From positions 1-64,000 of the forward strand of contig NZ_VKAC01000003.1 of NCBI RefSeq assembly GCF_008041935.1: a stretch of 64,000 nt of DNA, written 5' to 3'. Position numbers and translations under genes: made by a program. Origin of the DNA: Quadrisphaera setariae (lineage in GTDB: Bacteria > Actinomycetota > Actinomycetes > Actinomycetales > Quadrisphaeraceae). Positions within the stretch are counted from its first letter, which is position 1. Every line of letters starts with the position of its first letter. This document shows, piece by piece, positions 58,011 through 64,000 of this stretch. Under the pieces are notes generated by a model. The model ran no database searches, was not told the DNA's origin, and worked only from the letters and a program-made list of their open reading frames with translations.

Positions 58011-59528
58011 GTGACCGCCTCACACCTCACCCCACCCACCGCACCCACCGCACCCGCACCCGCACCCGCCACGTCCGCAGCCGGACCGTCGGCGTGGTCG
58101 CGGCTGCGCCCGCTGGTGCTGCGGCTGCACTTCTTCGCCGGGGTGCTCGTCGCCCCGTTCATCCTCGTGGCCGCGGTCACGGGTGGCCTGTACGCCGTGG
58201 CGCCGCAGGTGGAGCAGGTCGTCTACGACCACGAGCTGCACGTGGCGCCGTCCGCCACCGCGCTCCCGCTGGACGCGCAGGTCAGCGCGGCCCTCACCGC
58301 GCGGGGCGCCGGCAGCGAGAGCACCCTCCTCGCCGTCCGTCCCGCACCGACCCCGTCGGACACCACCCGCGTGCTGTTCAGCGACCCGTCGCTGGGGGAG
58401 TCCTACCGGCTGGCCGTCTTCGTCGACCCCGGCACCGGCGAGGTCCGGGGGCAGCTGCCCGTGTACGGCACGTCGGGCTCGCTGCCGCTGCGCGCGTGGG
58501 TGAGCGAGCTGCACCGGAACCTGCACCTGGGGGAGCCGGGCCGGGTCTACAGCGAGCTGGCCGCCTCGTGGCTGGCGGTGCTGGCCGTCTCAGGTCTGGC
58601 GCTGTGGACGACGCGGCGCGTCACCTCCCACCGCCTGCGGCGGACGCTCCTGCTGCAGCGCGGCACCACCGGCCGCGCCCGCACGCGGTCGCTCCACGGC
58701 GTCACCGGGACGTGGATGCTCCTGGGGCTGCTGGCGCTCTCCGCCACGGGCCTGACGTGGTCGACCTACGCGGGGGAGCGCGTCACCGCGCTGCGCTCCG
58801 CCCTGGCCTGGGAGACCCCCGCCGTCGACACCGCCCTGGGTGACGCCACCGCCGGGGCCGGGGCGCAGGGCTCGACCGCCGGGCACGAGGACCACACCTC
58901 GATGGCGGGCACGGCAGGGATGGACGGCTCCACGCCCTCCGCTGCGGACCTGGCCGCGCAGACGACCTCCGTGCTCGCCGCCGCGCGCGCCGCGGGGCTG
59001 GACTCCGCCCAGGTCGAGGTGGAGCTGCCCGCTGACGCGACCTCCACCTGGAAGGTCGACGAGGTGCACCGCAGCTGGCCCGAGCAGGTCGGCAGCGCCG
59101 CGGTCGCCGTGGACGCGCCGACGGCCGAGGGCGGACGGCCCAGCGCTCACGTCGTCGACGTCGTGAGGTTCTCGGACTACCCGTTCATGGCCAAGATGGC
59201 CCGCTGGGGCATCGACGCCCACTCCGGCAGCCTCTTCGGCCTCGCCAACCAGCTGGTGCTGCTGGCGCTGGCCGCGGGCATCACCGCGTCGGTGCTCTGG
59301 GGCTACCGGATGTGGTGGCAGCGCCGGCCCGACAGGTCCACCCGCTGGGGCGTCGGCAGGCCGGCGCAGCGCGGAGCGCACCGGTGGCTGCCGCTGCCGG
59401 CGCTCGTCGTCGTCCTCGTGGTGACGGCCGCGGTGGCGTGGGCCCTGCCCGTGCTGGGGGTCAGCCTGGCGCTGTTCCTGCTGGTCGACGCGGTCACCGG
59501 AGCCGTGGTCAGAACGCGCACCACCTGA
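58011..59528 (+). CDS. PepSY-associated transmembrane protein
   Basis: A 505-residue protein of the PepSY_TM family, often tied to iron or copper uptake and reduction. Four or five membrane segments are visible; the first is preceded by LRLHFFAGVLVAPFILVAAVTGGLYA, with the His typical of the family. WVSELHRNLHLGEPGR and SLHGVTGTWMLLGLLALSATGLTW carry further conserved His. A loop GHEDHTSMAGTAGMDGS is rich in His and Met. The N-terminus is a Thr/Pro/Ala repeat. GTG 58011 follows CGGAGG. Confidence 0.85.
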   Translation: MTASHLTPPTAPTAPAPAPATSAAGPSAWSRLRPLVLRLHFFAGVLVAPFILVAAVTGGLYAVAPQVEQVVYDHELHVAPSATALPLDAQVSAALTARGAGSESTLLAVRPAPTPSDTTRVLFSDPSLGESYRLAVFVDPGTGEVRGQLPVYGTSGSLPLRAWVSELHRNLHLGEPGRVYSELAASWLAVLAVSGLALWTTRRVTSHRLRRTLLLQRGTTGRARTRSLHGVTGTWMLLGLLALSATGLTWSTYAGERVTALRSALAWETPAVDTALGDATAGAGAQGSTAGHEDHTSMAGTAGMDGSTPSAADLAAQTTSVLAAARAAGLDSAQVEVELPADATSTWKVDEVHRSWPEQVGSAAVAVDAPTAEGGRPSAHVVDVVRFSDYPFMAKMARWGIDAHSGSLFGLANQLVLLALAAGITASVLWGYRMWWQRRPDRSTRWGVGRPAQRGAHRWLPLPALVVVLVVTAAVAWALPVLGVSLALFLLVDAVTGAVVRTRTT

Positions 59529-59555
59529 GCGGGCGTCGAGGGTCCCGACAGCGGC

Positions 59556-60545
59556 TCACCGGGGCTGAGGTGCTGACAGCTCGGCGCACCAGCGCGTGAA
59601 GCCCTCCACGAGGAACGCGGTGGCCACGCGGCTCACCCGGGCCCGCGGCGCCATGAGGTCGAACGCGTGGAAGCAGCCGGGGTAGACGCGGCTCTCCACC
59701 CGCACGCCCGCCTCGCGCAGGCGCTCGGTCCAGGCGACCACCTCGTCGTGGAACGGCTCGGCGTCGCCGACGAACGTCAGCACCGGCGGCAGCCCGCGCA
59801 GGTCCTCGGCCCGCGCGGGCGCCGCCGTGGCGGGCACGGAGGCGCTGCCGCACAGCGGGCCGAGGTAGGCGTCCCAGCCGGCGTCGTTGGTGGCCGAGCT
59901 CCACACCGGCGCGGTGCTGCCCGTCGAGGACGGCGTCGGCCGGTCGTCGATCATCGGGTACAGCGGCACCTGGAAGGCCACCGCCACGTCACCGCGCTCG
60001 CGGGCCAGCAGGCAGGTCGCGGCCGTGAGGCCGCCGCCGGCGCTCTCGCCTCCCACCACCAGCTGGTCGTCGCGGGCGCCCAGTCCGGCGGCGTGGTCTC
60101 GCAGCCAGACCAGCGCGTCGTAGCAGTCGTGCAGGGCCGCCGGGTACGGCTCCACCACCGACAGCCGGTAGTCGGGCAGGACGACGACGCAGCCCGTCGC
60201 GTCCACGAGCCGGCGGGCCGTGCCCACGCTCATCTCCGGGGAGCCGACGGCGTACCCGCCGCCGTGGACCCACAGCACCGCGGCGCTGGGTGCCCCACCG
60301 CGCTGCCGCCGGACGACGAGCGCGCGCGTCCGGCCGCCGTCGCGCCGAGGCAGCCAGCGCTGCAGCTGCTCCACGCCGCCGCCGAGGTCCTTGTGCGCCG
60401 GCGTCGGACGCATCGCGCGACCGGTGGCGGAGACCGCGTTCGCCAGCCTCACCTGGAGCCGGTGGCTGCGGGCGCTGCGCGGGGTGACCAGGCCCATGAG
60501 GGCCGCCGCCCGCCTCAGCTCCGGGTCGTACTGCGACACGTCCAC
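59556..60545 (-). CDS. alpha/beta hydrolase, HSL-type esterase
   Basis: A 329-residue esterase/lipase. The hormone-sensitive-lipase motif HGGGYAVG (about 103-110), nucleophile Ser in GGESAGGGL (about 168-176), acid Asp in FVGDAEPFHDE and His in YPGCFHAFD complete the catalytic set. GTG 60545 is chosen over upstream frames that overlap the divergent gene. It would hydrolyse short-chain esters. The divergent isomerase gene starts 94 bp away. Confidence 0.88.
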   Translation of the reverse strand: MDVSQYDPELRRAAALMGLVTPRSARSHRLQVRLANAVSATGRAMRPTPAHKDLGGGVEQLQRWLPRRDGGRTRALVVRRQRGGAPSAAVLWVHGGGYAVGSPEMSVGTARRLVDATGCVVVLPDYRLSVVEPYPAALHDCYDALVWLRDHAAGLGARDDQLVVGGESAGGGLTAATCLLARERGDVAVAFQVPLYPMIDDRPTPSSTGSTAPVWSSATNDAGWDAYLGPLCGSASVPATAAPARAEDLRGLPPVLTFVGDAEPFHDEVVAWTERLREAGVRVESRVYPGCFHAFDLMAPRARVSRVATAFLVEGFTRWCAELSAPQPR

Positions 60546-60638
60546 CGCTGGTCTCCTCACCGCGCGCCCGCGCGGGCCGCTGGTCCCGCAGCGTGCCACC
60601 GCGCGCGACGGTGGAGCGGGACGGGGAGGATCGGGCGG

Positions 60639-61418
60639 GTGGACGCGGCACGGCTCTGGGTGGGCACCAGCTGGAAGATGACCAAGACCCGTGCCGAGGG
60701 CGTCGCGTGGGCGCGGGCGCTGGTCGCCGCGGCCGCCGACCGCGGGGGCGAGGAGGCCTGGGCGGGCGTGCAGCCCTTCGTGGTGCCGCCGGCCACCGCC
60801 ATCTCCGACGTGGCGGCCGCCCTGCAGTCGCCCGGCACCTCCCGGGTCCTCGTGGGCGCGCAGGACGCGCACTGGGAGGACGCCGGCGCCTGGACCGGCG
60901 AGCTGTCCGTGCCCCAGCTGGCCGACGCCGGCGCGCAGCTGGTGGAGCTCGGGCACTCCGAGCGCCGCGAGCACTTCGCCGAGACCGACGAGCGGGTCGC
61001 CCTCAAGGTGTCGGCCGTGCTGCGGCACGGGCTGCTGCCGCTGGTCTGCGTGGGCGAGACCGCGCAGCAGCGCGACGCCGGCCGCTCGGTCGACGTCGTC
61101 CTCACCCAGGCGCGGGCCGCCCTCGACGCCGCGGGGGACCAGCGCTGCGTGATCGCCTACGAACCGGTCTGGGCCATCGGCGAGCACGGCCGCGAGGCCC
61201 GCCCCGAGGAGGTCGCGCCCGTGGTCGCGGCGCTCGCGGACCTCGTGGGCGAGCGCGGAGGCACGCCGGCGCGCAACCCCGTGCTCTACGGGGGGTCGGT
61301 GACGGTGGAGGGTGCGCCGGGCGTGCTGGAGGTGCCGGGCGTGGACGGCCTGTTCGTGGGGCGCACCGCCTGGCGCTCCGAGGGGTTCACCGCCCTGCTG
61401 GACCTCGCCGCGCGCTGA
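60639..61418 (+). CDS. triosephosphate-isomerase paralogue (LerI/EryH-like)
   Basis: A 259-residue TIM-barrel isomerase with the catalytic set: Lys in GTSWKM, His in LGHSERREHF and Glu in AYEPVWAIGE, plus the phosphate-binding YGGSVT and GLFVGR. The N-terminal motif is GTSWKM instead of the GNWKM of true TpiA. That variant is typical of tetrulose-phosphate isomerases of erythritol/threitol catabolism (EryH/LerI). It is not next to gap or pgk, which supports a role other than glycolysis. Substrate assignment is inference. Confidence 0.85.
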   Translation: MDAARLWVGTSWKMTKTRAEGVAWARALVAAAADRGGEEAWAGVQPFVVPPATAISDVAAALQSPGTSRVLVGAQDAHWEDAGAWTGELSVPQLADAGAQLVELGHSERREHFAETDERVALKVSAVLRHGLLPLVCVGETAQQRDAGRSVDVVLTQARAALDAAGDQRCVIAYEPVWAIGEHGREARPEEVAPVVAALADLVGERGGTPARNPVLYGGSVTVEGAPGVLEVPGVDGLFVGRTAWRSEGFTALLDLAAR

Positions 61419-61478
61419 CCCGCGGCGGCCCAGCGGCTCAGGACCCAGCACCCAGCGCCTCAGCGCAGGTCGAGGTCA

Positions 61479-61504
61479 GCGGCGGACCCGGCCGGGTCCG
61501 CCGC
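61479..61504 (+). terminator. 26-bp perfect palindrome after the isomerase gene
   Basis: GCGGCGGACCCGG (61479-61491) is followed without spacer by its exact complement CCGGGTCCGCCGC (61492-61504). It lies 60 bp after the isomerase stop and 63 bp before the next ATG, and may be a terminator or a regulator-binding site for the next gene. Confidence 0.6.
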
Positions 61505-61567
61505 GACCGAGGCGCGTGGAGCGAGATCCACCTGCGGGTGCGACCGGCCACGGGCAGGGTGAGGCGC

Positions 61568-62566
61568 ATGGCCACACCCCTGCGCATCCTCTTCATCGGC
61601 GGCACCGGGATCATCAGCTCCGCCGCGTCCGCGCTCGCCGTGGAGCGCGGGCACGAGCTGCACGTCCTCAACCGCGGCACCACCTCGCTGCGCCCGCTGC
61701 CGGAGCAGGCGGTCCAGCACACCGCCGACGTCCGCGATCCCGCCGCCGCGCGCGAGGCCCTGGGAGACCTCGAGTTCGACGCCGTCGTCGACTGGCTCTC
61801 CTTCACCCCCGACCACGTGCGCACCGCCACCGACCTCGTGCGCGGCCGCACCGGGCAGTACGTCTTCATCTCGTCGGCGTCGGCCTACCAGACCCCGCCG
61901 GAGCGGCTCCCCGTCACCGAGTCCACCCCGCTGCGCAACCCGTTCTGGCAGTACTCCCGCGACAAGATCGCCTGCGAGGACCTCCTCACGCAGCTGTACC
62001 GCGAGGAGGGCTTCCCGATGACCGTGGTACGCCCCTCGCACACCTACGACCGCACGCTGGTGCCCTTCGACGGCGGCTGGTCGTTCGTGGAGCGGATGCG
62101 GCGCGGGCAGCCCGTCGTCGTCCCCGGAGACGGCACCTCGCTGTGGACCCTCACCCACCACACGGACCTCGCCGGGGCGCTCCTGCCGCTGCTCGCGCAG
62201 CCGCGGGCGCTGGGGGAGGCCTTCCACATCACCGGCGACGACGCCTGGACGTGGGACCAGATCGCCCGGGCCCTGGGCCGCGCCGCCGGGGTGACCGACC
62301 CCGAGCTGGTCCACGTGCCCTCGGAGGCCATCAACGCCGTCGACCCCGAGTGGGGTGCCGGGCTCCTCGGCGACAAGGCCCACTCGATGGTCTTCGACAA
62401 CAGCAAGGTCAAGGCCCTCGCGCCCGGGTGGCGCGCGGTCGTGCCGTTCGAGCGAGGTGCGGAGGAGATCGTCGCCTGGCACGACGCCGACCCCGCGCGC
62501 CGCTCCCTCGACGAGCGCTGGAACGGCGTGGTCGACGGCCTGGTGGAGCGCTTCCGGGTCCGCTGA
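61568..62566 (+). CDS. NAD-dependent epimerase/dehydratase-like SDR
   Basis: A 332-residue extended SDR with the NAD motif GGTGIIS (about 11-17), SSASAYQTP and a Tyr/Ser-Arg-Asp-Lys region ([13 protein letters not shown]) with YxxxK as the catalytic pair. A substrate-binding part follows ([17 protein letters not shown]). Similar proteins act on nucleotide sugars or chloroplast-type RNA-binding SDRs; substrate is unknown here. ATG 61568 is the first reasonable start. Confidence 0.8.
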   Translation: MATPLRILFIGGTGIISSAASALAVERGHELHVLNRGTTSLRPLPEQAVQHTADVRDPAAAREALGDLEFDAVVDWLSFTPDHVRTATDLVRGRTGQYVFISSASAYQTPPERLPVTESTPLRNPFWQYSRDKIACEDLLTQLYREEGFPMTVVRPSHTYDRTLVPFDGGWSFVERMRRGQPVVVPGDGTSLWTLTHHTDLAGALLPLLAQPRALGEAFHITGDDAWTWDQIARALGRAAGVTDPELVHVPSEAINAVDPEWGAGLLGDKAHSMVFDNSKVKALAPGWRAVVPFERGAEEIVAWHDADPARRSLDERWNGVVDGLVERFRVR

Positions 62567-62620
62567 CGGTGGGCCGGCGGTCGACTGGGGGCGTCTCCCA
62601 TGTCGATCAAGACCTGGGGC

Positions 62621-62648
62621 GAAAGTCCTCATGGTCCTCTGCCGATGG
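62621..62648 (+). promoter_or_regulatory. sigma-28 (FliA/SigD/WhiG)-type promoter
   Basis: GAAA (62621-62624) and GCCGATGG (62641-62648) are 16 nt apart, close to the sigma-28 consensus TAAA-N15/16-GCCGATAA. It lies 40 bp upstream of the chemotaxis-receptor start, as expected for a late flagellar-class gene. Confidence 0.7.
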
Positions 62649-62687
62649 TCGGGGGGTCAGCCGCCAGCCCCCCGAACGGGAGACGCC

Positions 62688-64000
62688 GTGTTCGCTCGCC
62701 TGCGCGACCTCAAGGTCGCCACCAAGCTCTTCGCCGCGTTCGGCGTCGTCTGCGTCCTCCTGCTGACCGTGCTCGGCATCGGGGTGCTGCGGCTGTCCGA
62801 GGCGCAGGAGCGGCTCGACGACATGTACTCCGGCAACCTCATCTCCCTGGAGGCGCTCGCCGCGGCGCGCCTGGACATCCAGCTGCTGCGCCAGGACACC
62901 TCCCGCGCCCAGGCGGGCATCAACGACCCGAAGACCATGAAGCTGGCCCTGGACGGCAACGTCGAGCACGAAGCCGCCCTGGACGAGGACTGGAAGCGGT
63001 ACGACTCCGGGAAGACGGGAGCCACCGCAGAGCAGCGCGCCGAGGCCTGGAAGCTGGTCGGCCAGTGGCGCGAGGAGCGCAAGGCCCTCTTCACCTTCGC
63101 CCAGGCGGGCGACAACGCGGGGTACAGCAAGCACCGCGACGACGTGGTCGCCCCGCTGACCACCCAGATCGCCAAGGCGATGGACGGCCTCTACGCGGCG
63201 GAGCTCGCGAACGGCGCGGCCGACGCGAAGGCCGGTGCCGCCGCGTTCCGCAGCGCCATGACCCTCATGGTCGGCGCGGCCGTCATCGCCCTCGCGATCG
63301 CCGTCACCACCGCCGTGGTCCTGGCGCGCTCCATCTCCCGCCCGCTGACCCGCGTGCTCGACGTGGTCAAGGGCCTGGCCGAGGGCCGCCTGGACCAGCG
63401 CACCGGCATCACCAGCAGGGACGAGGTCGGTCAGCTGGCCAGCGCCACCGACGAGTCGGTGGCGAACCTCGCCGGGGTGGTCCGCACCATCAAGACCCGC
63501 GCCGACGACCTGACGCGCGCCTCCGAGGGCCTGACCGGCGTCTCGGCGCAGCTCTCGGCGGGTGCCGAGGAGTCCTCGGTGCAGGCCAACCTGGTGGCGG
63601 CGGCCTCCGAGGAGATCTCGGTGTCGATGTCGACCATCGCCGCCGCCGGTGAGGAGATGACGTCCGCGATCGGCGAGATCGCCGCTTCCACCGCCACCGC
63701 GGCCCAGACCGCGGCCGACGCCGTGTCCACCGCGCAGGAGGCGGACGCGATCCTGACCCGCCTGGGCACCTCCAGCCGCGAGATCGGCGAGGTGGTCAAG
63801 CTCATCACCTCCATCGCCGAGCAGACCAACCTGCTGGCGCTGAACGCCACCATCGAGGCCGCTCGCGCCGGCGAGCTCGGCAAGGGCTTCGCGGTGGTGG
63901 CCGGCGAGGTCAAGGAGCTGGCCCGCCAGACCGCCCAGGCCACCGACGAGATCGTCGGCAAGGTCTCGGCCACCCAGGCGGACGCCGCTGACGCCACTGC
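62688..64000 (+). CDS. methyl-accepting chemotaxis protein (partial, 3' end cut)
   Basis: 437 codons are inside the window; the frame runs off the right edge. Domains in order: N-terminal membrane segment (about 13-35), four-helix sensor domain of the 4HB_MCP type (about 40-185), second membrane segment (about 190-212), HAMP (about 213-265, [22 protein letters not shown]) and the start of the signalling domain, including [46 protein letters not shown] 62688 follows CGGGAGA. The sigma-28 promoter upstream shows it is expressed with motility genes. The ligand is unknown. Confidence 0.95.
   Translation, partial: MFARLRDLKVATKLFAAFGVVCVLLLTVLGIGVLRLSEAQERLDDMYSGNLISLEALAAARLDIQLLRQDTSRAQAGINDPKTMKLALDGNVEHEAALDEDWKRYDSGKTGATAEQRAEAWKLVGQWREERKALFTFAQAGDNAGYSKHRDDVVAPLTTQIAKAMDGLYAAELANGAADAKAGAAAFRSAMTLMVGAAVIALAIAVTTAVVLARSISRPLTRVLDVVKGLAEGRLDQRTGITSRDEVGQLASATDESVANLAGVVRTIKTRADDLTRASEGLTGVSAQLSAGAEESSVQANLVAAASEEISVSMSTIAAAGEEMTSAIGEIAASTATAAQTAADAVSTAQEADAILTRLGTSSREIGEVVKLITSIAEQTNLLALNATIEAARAGELGKGFAVVAGEVKELARQTAQATDEIVGKVSATQADAADAT

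Overview
The window is about 75% G+C, uses GTG starts freely, packs genes into stop/start-overlapping pairs, and carries an F420-dependent glucose-6-phosphate dehydrogenase, Tat/lipoprotein sugar-binding proteins and divergent LacI/TetR/MarR regulators. This points to a chromosomal segment of a high-G+C actinobacterium. A chemotaxis receptor behind a sigma-28-type promoter suggests a motile one, possibly of the Kineosporiaceae type; that placement is inference. I see no rRNA, prophage, insertion sequence, CRISPR array or replication origin. One tRNA gene (His, CCA encoded) is present.

Layout. 0.5-10 kb: RNA repair. A Pnkp/Hen1 pair (minus strand) and an RtcB RNA ligase (minus strand) flank a flavin electron-transfer operon (ferric-reductase-like protein, FMN_bind protein, ApbE). 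10-14 kb: a CitE-like lyase, a PAP2-like membrane protein, and a TetR-controlled membrane exporter with a perfect palindromic operator. 14-20 kb: an ABC exporter fused by overlaps to a two-component system, then a class IV aminotransferase, an azoreductase and tRNA-His. 20-29 kb: housekeeping and unknown genes (oligoribonuclease, PrsW, SDR, PH-domain protein, two Nudix hydrolases separated by a 9-bp tandem repeat, HEAT protein). 29-35 kb: a LacI regulon of Ugp-like ABC importer, HAD phosphatase and 2H phosphoesterase, with three matching GGAACGTTCC operators. 35-41 kb: a lipoprotein, a membrane acyltransferase-like protein, and a MarR-controlled esterase/SDR/ring-cleavage-dioxygenase cluster that resembles quinone-detoxification regulons. 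41-46 kb: a second LacI-controlled sugar ABC importer with a phytanoyl-CoA-dioxygenase-like enzyme. 46-53 kb: CorA, a membrane protein, a three-part kinase/aminotransferase fusion and Fgd. 53-64 kb: two tandem diguanylate cyclases, an FGGY kinase, a His-rich/PepSY membrane pair, an esterase, a triosephosphate-isomerase paralogue, an epimerase-like SDR and the start of a chemotaxis receptor.

Two window-wide patterns stand out. At least twelve genes begin 6-8 nt after a -10-like hexamer (often TAGCGT) with no room for a leader, so leaderless mRNAs look common. A family of intergenic inverted repeats built on CCGTGATCATGG recurs at five places, mostly at gene ends, sometimes supplying the stop codon.
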